Positions 17,463-24,802 of a stretch of 35,161 nucleotides of DNA are shown here, piece after piece (positions within the stretch are counted from its first letter, which is position 1; each line of letters begins with the position of its first letter). Source of the stretch: an uncultured Oscillospiraceae bacterium (GTDB lineage Bacteria > Bacillota > Clostridia > Oscillospirales > Acutalibacteraceae); assembly GCA_949297075.1 (NCBI GenBank), contig CASFRX010000050.1, forward strand, positions 1 through 35,161, written 5' to 3'. The translations under genes were made by a program, and so were the position numbers. The notes below the pieces were generated by a model. That model was given only the letters and a program-made list of their open reading frames with translations, was not told where the DNA came from and did not search any database.

Positions 17463-17508
17463 TAACAAAAAGCAAGAACCTCAACAACGCAATTTGCGTG
17501 TCGAGGCT
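17463..17508 (-). terminator. Terminator after the tRNA-Pro remnant
   Basis: On the minus strand GCCTCGACACGCAA pairs imperfectly with TTGCGTTGTTGAGG (17480-17505), and a CTTTTT run follows (17468-17472). It lies just past the 3' end of the broken tRNA copy, matching the gene-plus-terminator layout of the intact tRNA. Confidence 0.65.
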
Positions 17509-17513
17509 CTCGA

Positions 17514-17684
17514 TTGGTCGGAGTGAAGAGATTCGAACTCCCGACATCCTCGGCTTCGCCGCCTCTTGCGGTTCCCAAAATTTTTTGCTCGCTTTTCGCT
17601 TCGCAAAATTTTGACCGCTGCGCCTATTCGTGCTCCCTGCTTCCGCCACCGGCGGCGGTCGCACTCATAGCCCAAAGCAGACGC
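17514..17684 (-). pseudogene. Broken tRNA-Pro copy interrupted by a 120-nt insert
   Basis: Bases 17514-17550 are identical over 37 bp to the 3' end of the neighbouring tRNA-Pro (17761-17797), including the T arm, acceptor 3' strand and CCA. Bases 17671-17684 match the anticodon segment 17801-17814 with one mismatch. In the intact tRNA the two blocks are separated by 3 nt; here 120 nt (17551-17670) of GC-rich, hairpin-forming sequence separate them. The D arm and 5' acceptor strand are absent. Reading frames through this region give artefact proteins and should not be annotated as genes. Confidence 0.7.
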
Positions 17685-17720
17685 CTGCTTTGTGAGCATT
17701 TTTTAAGCCTGATTTTTCAT

Positions 17721-17761
17721 AAAAAAACAGAACTCTCCGCCTGATGGCTTTGAGTTCTGTT
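17721..17761 (-). terminator. Terminator of tRNA-Pro
   Basis: On the minus strand AACAGAACTC (17761-17752) pairs with GAGTTCTGTT (17735-17726) and is followed by a T-run of seven. Confidence 0.85.
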
Positions 17762-17837
17762 TGGTCGGAGTGAAGAGATTCGAACTCCCGACATCCTGCT
17801 CCCAAAGCAGGCGCGCTACCAACTGCGCTACACCCCG
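17762..17837 (-). tRNA. tRNA-Pro (anticodon TGG)
   Basis: The 76-nt minus-strand sequence folds as a standard cloverleaf. Acceptor CGGGGTG pairs with CACTCCG (one G-U), the D arm reads GCGCAGTTGGTAGCGC, the anticodon stem CCTGC/GCAGG encloses TTTGGGA with anticodon TGG, the T arm has GTTCGAATC, and CCA is encoded. A consensus promoter lies at 17869-17897 and a terminator follows. A broken partial copy lies downstream. Confidence 0.97.
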
Positions 17838-17868
17838 ATTTTATTGATTTTGCGAACCATGCCTAATA

Positions 17869-17897
17869 ATTATATTAGAAAGTGCCGCATCTGTCAA
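17869..17897 (-). promoter_or_regulatory. Consensus sigma-A promoter of tRNA-Pro
   Basis: On the minus strand a perfect TTGACA (17897-17892) and a perfect TATAAT (17874-17869) are spaced by exactly 17 bp, 31 bp before the mature tRNA 5' end. Confidence 0.9.
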
Positions 17898-17904
17898 GCA
17901 AAAT

Positions 17905-18783
17905 TTAGCGGCACTTTGATATCAGCCGTTCTGCCGCCTTTCGCACCCGTTCATCCTTATGATTCTTCACTTTTTGGGCATAGGGCAGATATTCTTCCGG
18001 CTTTTCTGTATTTGCCATTACATTAAGAGTCAGCGCCAACAGCCTTGACGGGCGCAGATAGTTGCCGCCTAAAATATCTCTGTAAGGCTCGCAACCTTTT
18101 TTGCCCGAATTAAAGGCTTCAAAAAGGTTTTTAAGCCTAAATAGCTCGGCTTCTTCCTCGGTCATTTTCCTCTCGGTGAGCTCTTTATTAAAGGGACAAA
18201 AACGCTGGCAGACATCGCAGCCCCAAAGGTTCACTCCTGCGGCGGAAGCAGCCTTTTCATCGGAGAAGAAGCAGTTATCTTGCGCACGCCTTGTACAGCG
18301 CTCATAATCTATCTTATCGTCTTGCAGGCACTTTTGAGGGCAAAGCTTTTCGCAAATTCTGCAGTTTACGCATTTTTTCGCAAGAGAAGGCTGCTTATAA
18401 AGCTGTTCAACGCTTATTTCCTTTGCAAAAACGCCCTTTATTCCAACTATTTCCATTGCAAAGCGAGTTCCGAATTTTTCGTTTGCCACAAGGGTGCTTC
18501 TCAGCCAAACTCCGAGTCCTGCCGCAACCGCAATGTGCTTATATGAATATTCACACCGAAAAGTTTCAAAGCCTGCCGCCTCAAACAGGCCGGCAAGCTC
18601 TTTACGCAAAAAATACGCGCGGTTTGAAACCACATAATAGCTATCAATAAAAGCGTAGCCCTTCGGCGGTGCTTCAAGCTGATTATAGGAAAGGTCAAAC
18701 ACAATATATGTGTTGCCCTCAACGCTTATTTCTGCCCATTCTGCGCCGTTTTCCTTGAGTTTTTGCTCTGCCGAATCAATCAT
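17905..18783 (-). CDS. QueG-like double [4Fe-4S] protein
   Basis: The 292-residue protein resembles the epoxyqueuosine reductase (QueG) family, cobalamin-dependent Fe-S enzymes. Two cluster motifs are clear: Cys138-x2-Cys141-x2-Cys144-x3-Cys148 (CVNCRICEKLCP) and Cys189-x2-Cys192-x3-Cys196 (GCDVCQRFCP). AAGLGVWLRS near residue 88 corresponds to the AGLGWIGK region of QueG, and the C-terminus (DERVRKAAERLI) resembles its HEAT-like tail. It is shorter than canonical QueG (about 380 residues), and the conserved Asp-containing segment just before AGLG, which carries the proposed catalytic acid in QueG, reads RCEYSYKHIAVAAGLG with no Asp. It may act on another substrate. Its start overlaps the GT2 gene by 8 nt, so it is the last gene of the minus-strand cluster. 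Confidence 0.75.
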   Translation of the reverse strand: MIDSAEQKLKENGAEWAEISVEGNTYIVFDLSYNQLEAPPKGYAFIDSYYVVSNRAYFLRKELAGLFEAAGFETFRCEYSYKHIAVAAGLGVWLRSTLVANEKFGTRFAMEIVGIKGVFAKEISVEQLYKQPSLAKKCVNCRICEKLCPQKCLQDDKIDYERCTRRAQDNCFFSDEKAASAAGVNLWGCDVCQRFCPFNKELTERKMTEEEAELFRLKNLFEAFNSGKKGCEPYRDILGGNYLRPSRLLALTLNVMANTEKPEEYLPYAQKVKNHKDERVRKAAERLISKCR

Positions 18784-19726
18784 TTTTCTGCCCTTTCGGC
18801 TCTATAATTTCCCGTGCAATATAAATCGGTCTGTTCTTGCCCTGCTCGTAGGTTTTTGCCAGATATTTGCCGATTATGCCGATGCAGATTAGCTGCAAAG
18901 AGCCAAAGAGCATAACTAAAAACAAAATCAGCGAATCACGGCCAAAGCTGTCATACAAGCTGAAAAGACTTGATATTATGCGAACTAACAGATAAATTAC
19001 GCTTATAACTCCGCCTAAGCCGCCAAGCACGAGGGGCAATGAGAGAGGAGCTGTGGAAAAAGCCATAATACCGTCAACAGCATAGCTGAATAGCTTTTTA
19101 AAAGACCAACTGCTTTCGCCTGTTGCTCTTGCCTCCGCCTTATAGGGGATATATTCCGTATTAAAGCCAACCCAGGAGAGCAAGCCCTTTGAAAAGCGGT
19201 GGTATTCACCCAAAGACAGCACGGCGTCAGCCATACTGCGGCGGAAAGTGCGAAAATCGCTTGCGCCCTGAGTGAATTTTGTTTGAGAAACGGAATTTAT
19301 AATCTTATAAAAGCTTGATTTGAAAAAAGACAAAGTGCCGCTCTCACTGCGCTCCTCCTGAAAGGCGGCAACACAGTCCAGCTTAGGGTTTTCCTCCAAC
19401 CGCTTAACCATATAAGCAGCTATTTCCGGGCGCTGCTGCAAATCAGCATCAATAAGGCAGACATAATCTCCCTTTGCGTGCTGAATGCCTGCATACATTG
19501 CAGCCTCTTTGCCGAAATTACGGGAAAAGCTGATAATTCGTATATTTTTGTCGGACTCTGCGTGCAATTTCTTAAGTTCATTTGCGGTTGTATCCTTTGA
19601 GCCGTCATTGACAAAGACCATTTCATAATCATAGCCCTCGTTATCAAATACAGCCGCTGCCGTATCGTGAAAAAGGCGCACATTTTTCTCCTCATTATAG
19701 CAGGGTACAACAAGAGACAGTTTCAT
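18776..19726 (-). CDS. GT2 membrane glycosyltransferase (GtrB/DPM-like)
   Basis: This 316-residue protein has the GT2 layout of polyprenyl-phosphate glycosyltransferases. LSLVVPCYNEEKN opens the GT-A fold, VNDGSKD is the nucleotide-binding loop, IDADLQQRPE near residue 93 carries the metal-binding DxD, and the ASDFRTFRR and YHRFSKGLLSWVG segments are typical. Two C-terminal membrane helices lie at about residues 228-252 and 266-290. Relatives transfer glucose, mannose or aminosugars from a nucleotide sugar to undecaprenyl phosphate for wall or lipid decoration. The donor is not predictable from sequence. The gene follows the Gfo/Idh gene by 47 nt and overlaps the QueG-like gene. Confidence 0.9.
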   Translation of the reverse strand: MKLSLVVPCYNEEKNVRLFHDTAAAVFDNEGYDYEMVFVNDGSKDTTANELKKLHAESDKNIRIISFSRNFGKEAAMYAGIQHAKGDYVCLIDADLQQRPEIAAYMVKRLEENPKLDCVAAFQEERSESGTLSFFKSSFYKIINSVSQTKFTQGASDFRTFRRSMADAVLSLGEYHRFSKGLLSWVGFNTEYIPYKAEARATGESSWSFKKLFSYAVDGIMAFSTAPLSLPLVLGGLGGVISVIYLLVRIISSLFSLYDSFGRDSLILFLVMLFGSLQLICIGIIGKYLAKTYEQGKNRPIYIAREIIEPKGQKND

Positions 19727-19773
19727 TCTTCAATCACTCATTCCTTTTTTAACAACAATAATTATTATTTACA

Positions 19774-20754
19774 TTAATTAAACTTAATTCCGCTCAATTT
19801 TCGAATTTCTTTCATAACCGTGCTTACCCTCAGCGCCATTTGTGAGGCTTCCTTATACTGCTCAGCGGTTTCTTCGGGCATTGTCGCAAAATCCAAAAAC
19901 GCCTGAGCCTCGTGGGACATTATTATATGCTTTTCGGTTTCACCTACAACCTCAACAGGCTCGCCGCCTTTGCGGCAAAAGCGTATTCCGTTGAGCTGAG
20001 AAATGGAATCAATGGTAACCGTACCGCCATCGCCTATAATTTCGCTGCCGCAAAAGCCTTGGGCAAGCTTCGACCAAGTCATAGTAAGAAGCATATTATC
20101 GTATTTGAAAACGGTTGTGCCGTTGCCGTCTGCGCCGCTCTCCAAAAAGCTTGCCGTGCTCCATATGCTTTTTGGCATACCGAACAAATCGAGGGCAGGA
20201 TAGATGCAGTAAATGCCCAAATCCATAAGGCAGCCCGTTGCAAAGGCAGGGTTGAAGATATTCGGGTTTTCGCCGCGCTTATACGCAGGGTATTTTGACG
20301 AAAGCTGTGAAAAATCAAAATGTGCGCTTGTGATATTTCCCAGAGCCTGCATGGACGCCTTGAGCTTGGGGCGAACGGGATTGAACATATACATTATGGC
20401 TTCCATATAGACCTTACCGTTTTGCGCTGCAAGCGTCTGAAGCTCGGCAAGCTGTTCCGGCTCCACGGTAATGGGCTTTTCGCACAGGACATGCTTGCTT
20501 GCCTGCAAGAGGAGCTTGCTCTGCTCATAGTGCAGGGAATTAGGGCTTGCAACATAGACCGCCTCAACATCTGCGTTTCTCGCCAAATCACGCAAATCCA
20601 CAAACACACGGGGCGCACCGAATTTTTCCGCCAAGGCTTTGCCCTTTGAGTAGCTTCGGGAATAAACGCCGAGCAGCTCCATGCCCTCAACAAGCTGTGC
20701 ACCTAAAATAAATTCTTCCGTTATCCAACTTGTGCCGATAACTGCGTATTTCAT
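19774..20754 (-). CDS. Gfo/Idh/MocA-family oxidoreductase
   Basis: This 326-residue protein is an NAD(P)-dependent sugar or inositol-type dehydrogenase. The Rossmann start is MKYAVIGTSWITEE, and the family motif EKP appears in LCEKPITVEPEQ near residue 95. The C-terminal alpha/beta domain contains FNPAFATGCLMDLGIYCIY, with the conserved GLMDLG-like turn. The frame runs upstream to 20922, but the ATG at 20754 follows AAGGAA and begins the fold, and the longer version would overlap the PfkB gene. The gene is 16 nt downstream of the PfkB kinase gene, in one cluster. Substrate is unknown; clustering with a PI-PLC-like enzyme makes inositol or a sugar derivative plausible but unproven. Confidence 0.88.
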   Translation of the reverse strand: MKYAVIGTSWITEEFILGAQLVEGMELLGVYSRSYSKGKALAEKFGAPRVFVDLRDLARNADVEAVYVASPNSLHYEQSKLLLQASKHVLCEKPITVEPEQLAELQTLAAQNGKVYMEAIMYMFNPVRPKLKASMQALGNITSAHFDFSQLSSKYPAYKRGENPNIFNPAFATGCLMDLGIYCIYPALDLFGMPKSIWSTASFLESGADGNGTTVFKYDNMLLTMTWSKLAQGFCGSEIIGDGGTVTIDSISQLNGIRFCRKGGEPVEVVGETEKHIIMSHEAQAFLDFATMPEETAEQYKEASQMALRVSTVMKEIRKLSGIKFN

Positions 20755-20770
20755 AGTTTTATTATTCCTT

Positions 20771-21652
20771 TTATCCGTAAAAATCTGCGATATATTTTTC
20801 AACATCTGCCCTTGTGCCGCTAAACGGACCGGGAGTTTCCATTTTGAGAGAAACCGTTGCCGTTGCGGTGAGCAGAGCTTCGGGAATATTCTTGCTGAGC
20901 CTTTCGCAAATATAGGCGGCAAAGGTTGTATCTCCTCTGCCTGTTCTGCCGCTGAGATTGCGAGCCTTTATGGGGCAGGTGTAAAATTCTTTCCCGTCAT
21001 AGACCAAAACTTCAGTATTGTGGGTTATGAGAATTTCTTTTGCGCCCCAGGAGTGCATTATTTTTGCGGCTTCTTTTCTGTCATCCGTGCCTGTGAGGAT
21101 TTCCGCCTCAGCCGCATCGGTTTTCAGGAAAGTTATATAGGGCATAAGCTCTTTTTTCTCTGCCCAATCTTCAAAAAACATCTTGCCGTCTGCGGGATTT
21201 ACATGGCGCAGGAAGCCCTGAACATCAACGGCAACCTTGCCCATTTTTGCGGCAGCTTTTAAAAGCTCACCGTTAAAATCGCCGAATACCAAGCCTGCAA
21301 AATGGTAAATTTCTGCTCTTGTTTCGGGCAAATCGTCAGCAGTAAACGGTGTTCCGACACTGGAGCAGGTGCTGTTGCGGCGCTCTTTATCCGCCGTCAA
21401 ATAAACATTGACCATATTTGAGGGGGAATCACACCAAGTACAAAATATGTTTTCCTCGCCAACAGCCAATGCGCTGAGCCTTGCTTTTTCGCTCTCCGGC
21501 AGTTTAGTAACAGCGGCAACCCTATGTCCTAAGCCAACGGCAGAGGCAGAGGAATAAAGCACTGCGCCGCCGTACTGCTCGATAGTGTTGCCCAAATGGT
21601 CAGTATTGAAATCCTTAGTGATGTGACCTATAATAATTGACTCGTAAATCAT
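20771..21652 (-). CDS. PfkB-family carbohydrate kinase
   Basis: The 293-residue protein is a ribokinase-like (PfkB) kinase. The C-terminal signature is GRTGRGDTTFAAYI, with the catalytic base at Asp241; the usual GAGD reads GRGD. The N-terminal region has GHITKDFNTD and a GGAVLYSSASAVGLGH segment matching the family's substrate-binding Gly-Gly motif. The ATG overlaps the stop of the PLC-like gene by 4 nt (ATGA), indicating translational coupling. PfkB enzymes phosphorylate ribose, fructose-6-P, inositol, nucleosides and others; which one applies cannot be told here. Confidence 0.88.
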   Translation of the reverse strand: MIYESIIIGHITKDFNTDHLGNTIEQYGGAVLYSSASAVGLGHRVAAVTKLPESEKARLSALAVGEENIFCTWCDSPSNMVNVYLTADKERRNSTCSSVGTPFTADDLPETRAEIYHFAGLVFGDFNGELLKAAAKMGKVAVDVQGFLRHVNPADGKMFFEDWAEKKELMPYITFLKTDAAEAEILTGTDDRKEAAKIMHSWGAKEILITHNTEVLVYDGKEFYTCPIKARNLSGRTGRGDTTFAAYICERLSKNIPEALLTATATVSLKMETPGPFSGTRADVEKYIADFYG

Positions 21653-22548
21653 ATTTCTTCCAATGACCTTTCAAATTTTTCTCTCAATTCTTCTTTTACT
21701 GTACCTTTTAGCAGATTTAGCTTTATAATTTCGCGACATTTATCATAGGACTCCGTCATAAAATCCCCTGAAATAACATTTGCGCTTTCAAGATAGAAAG
21801 GATTATTCTTTATACCGTTTATTATATCCGCAAAATATGGTTGTAAAGACTTATCAAGCTTGCGAGGATTGGTCAAACCGACTTCAGTTCCGAAATTTGG
21901 AGTCTGCTGGGTCTGAAACCAATAGATTCCGTCCGTCTGCGTGTTGTCAAAATGGCTGAGAACTTCTTTTGAAAAAGCTTCCGCCTTTTTGCCGTGAAGT
22001 GCCGGATCCCAGGGAAAAATCTGCTCGCCGTCCCTGCACCAGCGGTAAGCATTGCGGTAATTAATAATAATGAAACGCTTGCCGCTTTCACGAATTTTTT
22101 TGAAAGTAATTTCACTTACGCTTTCATAATCCGTGAAGCAATATTTATCCGCATCTAAATATTTCTGAATAAGCTCTTCCACTAAGCAGTCATCAGCAGG
22201 ATAGGTCAAGCTGATTGGGCCTATTTTTTGGGGATAATATTCTCTCATATCAAGGATGAAAAACTCGCTGTCATTTTCATCAATCATTCTGCGCATGCTC
22301 TCTAAGCCCTCTGCAAGAGGTCTGCCCTTTGCAAGGCCGTGGCTGAGAATTACGCCGCATTTTTTATCGCCTCGGTAGCGTATGCAGAAATGGCGTACAC
22401 CGTGAGCAAATTGGTCATAAAATGTGCCGTCCTGACAGCAAGCCATGGAGTTCATGCCGTAGCTGCCTGCGTTGTGTGAGCCGGGCATTATAACCTGAGT
22501 TATCTTTACATCGTCTTTAATGTAACTCATCCAATTTCTGTAAATCAT
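21649..22548 (-). CDS. PI-PLC X-domain-like phosphodiesterase
   Basis: The 299-residue protein fits the bacterial phosphatidylinositol-specific phospholipase C fold. The first catalytic histidine lies in MPGSHNAGS (His25), an arginine in FCIRYRG (Arg57) and the second histidine in ILSHGL (His70), matching the His/Arg/His order of Bacillus PI-PLC. FFILDMREYYP follows as a barrel strand. No signal peptide is visible (MIYRNWMSYIKDD), which is odd because classical bacterial PI-PLCs are secreted. GGAGAA precedes the ATG, and the gene starts 2 nt after the truncated GT4 reading frame. It may act on a cytoplasmic phosphodiester rather than host lipid. Confidence 0.8.
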   Translation of the reverse strand: MIYRNWMSYIKDDVKITQVIMPGSHNAGSYGMNSMACCQDGTFYDQFAHGVRHFCIRYRGDKKCGVILSHGLAKGRPLAEGLESMRRMIDENDSEFFILDMREYYPQKIGPISLTYPADDCLVEELIQKYLDADKYCFTDYESVSEITFKKIRESGKRFIIINYRNAYRWCRDGEQIFPWDPALHGKKAEAFSKEVLSHFDNTQTDGIYWFQTQQTPNFGTEVGLTNPRKLDKSLQPYFADIINGIKNNPFYLESANVISGDFMTESYDKCREIIKLNLLKGTVKEELREKFERSLEEI

Positions 22549-22550
22549 TT

Positions 22551-22835
22551 CTAATTCTCCGTCATTTCATAGAATTTGTTTATCTCTTCTTCATTTCCGA
22601 TTTTTTCTTTTTTCAGGTTTTCGCTCAGGGTTTTTCTCAGGGTCTCATCTTTCAGCAGTTTTTCAATTTTTTCAGCAACGCTCTGTGCGTCAATCTCGGC
22701 AAGCAGAGCCGTTTTTTCATCGGTCAGCTGGTCGAGCACCGTTGTGAACTTAGTTGCAACTATTGGCTTTGCGAAGCACTTTGCCTCATCAATGGCTATG
22801 GATTTGCCCTCGTAATAAGACGGCTGTACATACAC
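22551..22835 (-). pseudogene. 5'-truncated GT4 glycosyltransferase (C-terminal fragment)
   Basis: The 94-codon frame matches only the end of a GT-B family 4 glycosyltransferase: VQPSYYEGKSIAIDEAKC contains the E-x7-E donor-binding element, followed by KPIVATKF and the C-terminal helices with DAQSVAEKIEKLL. About 250 upstream residues are missing. The only possible start is a GTG at 22835, with no ribosome binding site and a stop codon 12 nt before it. A strong promoter (22861-22889) sits immediately upstream, so a deletion probably joined a promoter to this remnant, which now serves as the leader of the PLC/PfkB/oxidoreductase transcript. Confidence 0.8.
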
Positions 22836-22860
22836 ATACTTACACTAATAATTAGAATTT

Positions 22861-22889
22861 ATTATAATATTGAAAACATAAAAAGTCAA
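22861..22889 (-). promoter_or_regulatory. Sigma-A promoter of the PLC-PfkB-oxidoreductase cluster
   Basis: On the minus strand TTGACT (22889-22884) and a perfect TATAAT (22866-22861) are 17 bp apart. Transcription would start near 22853, just before the truncated GT4 frame. Confidence 0.75.
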
Positions 22890-22907
22890 TACACGCCCAT
22901 CTGTCTG

Positions 22908-22937
22908 TTGACAAAGCCGCCCATATTTTGGTATCAT
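22908..22937 (+). promoter_or_regulatory. Sigma-A promoter of the small protein/MATE pair
   Basis: A perfect TTGACA (22908-22913) and TATCAT (22932-22937) are 18 bp apart. The -35 box lies 18 bp from the -35 box of the divergent promoter, so both could share a regulator. The leader can form a hairpin between CGGCGT (22954) and ATGCCG (22981). Confidence 0.7.
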
Positions 22938-23000
22938 AAACAGCGAAAGGAATCGGCGTTCGGTGCGTTTTTCACAAAAAATGCCGCAGGGTAAACAAAT

Positions 23001-23318
23001 ATGTTAGATATAGCTTTAGGCAAATGGATTTGCCATGTTGACACCTTCATTTTCAGCGGAGATATAAAGCTGAATGTTAAAAACAAAAACGGCGAATATG
23101 ATTTTGAGCTTGATATGCCCGGCTTTAATATGCCGAATTTTGAAATAATCTCAATCAGCGAAACTGCCGATTCCGTTGCGGCAACAATTTTTGTGCCAAC
23201 GCTGAAAAAGGAAGCAGAAATTAATGTAAAATTTACAGGAGATACGGTTAACGGTTACATTAAGGTGCCTTTTATGGGCAAAATAAAAATCAAAAACGGC
23301 AAAAAAATCAGCGGCTGA
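23001..23318 (+). CDS. Unknown 105-residue protein upstream of a MATE transporter
   Basis: I do not recognise this protein. It has no signal peptide or membrane helix. Its sequence alternates polar and hydrophobic residues in a way that suggests an all-beta fold (GDIKLNVKNKNGEYDFELD, EAEINVKFTGDTVNGYIKV), ending with a Lys/Gly-rich tail. The ribosome binding site is weak (GCAGGG about 11 nt before the ATG). It lies 64 nt after a good promoter and 27 nt before the MATE gene, so the two are likely one operon. It resembles small lipid-binding or steroid-like sensing folds only loosely. Confidence 0.65.
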   Translation: MLDIALGKWICHVDTFIFSGDIKLNVKNKNGEYDFELDMPGFNMPNFEIISISETADSVAATIFVPTLKKEAEINVKFTGDTVNGYIKVPFMGKIKIKNGKKISG

Positions 23319-23345
23319 CAAATGCAAACAATCGGAGAAATATAA

Positions 23346-24758
23346 ATGAGCAAAACTAAAACCCGCTTAAGGCAAAATCTCATAGGCGACAAGGCGTTTT
23401 ATGCCCGTGTTTTCGCCATAGTTTTGCCCATAATGATACAAAACACAATAACAAATGTGGTCAGCCTGCTCGATAACATAATGGTCGGACGGGTAGGCAC
23501 TTTGCAGATGTCTGCCGTTGCCATTGATAATCAGCTTCTTTTCGTTTTCAACCTCTGCATTTTCGGCGGCTTAGCCGGCGCAGGCATCTTTGCAACTCAG
23601 TTTGCAGGCGCAAAGGACAGCAACGGCGTTCGGCATTGCTTCAGGATAAAGCTGATGATAGGTTTTGCCATGCTGGTTGTTGCGGCGGTAGTTTTTCTTG
23701 CCTTGCCCGGTCAGCTGATTTCCATGTATCTTGCGCAAGGAACTGCTCCCGATGCCGCTGAAGCAACCCTCGAATACGGCTTGAGCTATCTGCAAATAAT
23801 GCTTGTAGGCCTTGTGCCTTTCACTCTTTCGCAGGTTTATTCCAGCACTCTGCGAGAGCTTGGAGAAACTAAAATCCCCATGGCTTCGAGCATTATTGCT
23901 ATTTTTATAAATTTCGTTTTCAATTATCTTTTGATTTTCGGCAAATTAGGTTTTCCGAAATTAGGCGTATCGGGCGCCGCAATCGCAACCGTTCTTTCAC
24001 GCTTTGCGGAAGCGTTAATTATTGCTGTATTTACTCATAAGAATTACAAGCGTTTTGAATTTATTAAAGGCGCATATAAAAGCGCTTTCGTGCCAAAGGA
24101 GCTCATGGGAAGCGTTATGCGCAAGGGTATGCCCTTGCTGGTCAACGAGTTTTTGTGGTCATCGGGCATGGCGGTGCTCTCACAGTGCTATTCCGTGCGA
24201 GGCTTAGAGGTTGTTGCGGCAACAAATATTTCCAGCACCGTTGCCAACCTGTTCAATGTAGTTTTTATATCCATGGGCAATGCGGTAGCAATTATGGTAG
24301 GCCAGCACCTCGGTGCAAACCAAATTGCAAAAGCGAAGCAAACAGCATGGCAGCTCATTTCTTTCACGGTTTTTGCCTGCACAATAACCGCCGTAATCAT
24401 GTCGGCTTTTGCCCCTTTAATACCGCAGATTTACAACACAGAAGAAAATGTTCGGCACATGGCAACGCAGTTTTTGCTCATAGTTGCTGCGCTTATGCCC
24501 TTCTTTTCTTTCTCGCACAACTGCTATTTCACTTTGCGCTCAGGGGGCAGAACAGGAATAACCTTTGCTTTTGACAGCGGCTTCACTTGGGTTGTCGCCG
24601 TCCCTACGGCATATATTCTGGCAAATTTCACCGATATGAATATTTTTATGCTGTTCTTCATCGTTCAGGCTCTTGAAATTATAAAATGCTCAGTTGCGTT
24701 TGTCCTTGTCAAAAAAGGCGTTTGGGTCAGAAATATAATTGACGATAAAATCGAATAA
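23346..24758 (+). CDS. MATE-family efflux transporter
   Basis: The 470-residue integral membrane protein shows the MATE pattern of twelve helices in two halves. IVLPIMIQNTITNVVSLLDN opens the first helix, MVGRVGTLQMSAVAI and the FGGLAGAGIFATQFAGAKD loop are characteristic, and GMPLLVNEFLWSSGMA begins the second half, with MVGQHLGANQIAKAKQ as its repeat of the same loop. MATE proteins export cationic compounds or other small molecules with Na+ or H+ antiport. GGAGAAA lies just upstream of the ATG. Substrate is unknown. The gene converges on the XRE-type membrane regulator with a hairpin between them. Confidence 0.93.
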   Translation: MSKTKTRLRQNLIGDKAFYARVFAIVLPIMIQNTITNVVSLLDNIMVGRVGTLQMSAVAIDNQLLFVFNLCIFGGLAGAGIFATQFAGAKDSNGVRHCFRIKLMIGFAMLVVAAVVFLALPGQLISMYLAQGTAPDAAEATLEYGLSYLQIMLVGLVPFTLSQVYSSTLRELGETKIPMASSIIAIFINFVFNYLLIFGKLGFPKLGVSGAAIATVLSRFAEALIIAVFTHKNYKRFEFIKGAYKSAFVPKELMGSVMRKGMPLLVNEFLWSSGMAVLSQCYSVRGLEVVAATNISSTVANLFNVVFISMGNAVAIMVGQHLGANQIAKAKQTAWQLISFTVFACTITAVIMSAFAPLIPQIYNTEENVRHMATQFLLIVAALMPFFSFSHNCYFTLRSGGRTGITFAFDSGFTWVVAVPTAYILANFTDMNIFMLFFIVQALEIIKCSVAFVLVKKGVWVRNIIDDKIE

Positions 24759-24787
24759 AAAAACTGCTCCCGCAAATGCAGGAGCAG
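24757..24787 (-). terminator. Terminator of the XRE regulator gene (possibly bidirectional)
   Basis: CTGCTCC at 24764-24770 pairs with GGAGCAG at 24781-24787. The A-run 24757-24763 gives a T-run on the minus strand, so it mainly ends the gene at 24803-26146. Confidence 0.75.
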
Positions 24788-24802
24788 ATAAGAATCAATA
24801 AC

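Noticed and set aside
17458..17744. Open frames across the tRNA-Pro remnant giving short proteins with endings such as GVKRFELPTSS or RGCREFESLHS
   Set aside because: These are translations of tRNA 3' sequence on either strand, a familiar annotation artefact; no ribosome binding site or codon signal supports them.
20755..20922. 56-residue N-terminal extension of the Gfo/Idh protein
   Set aside because: It overlaps the PfkB coding region and precedes a clear AAGGAA site and start at 20754.
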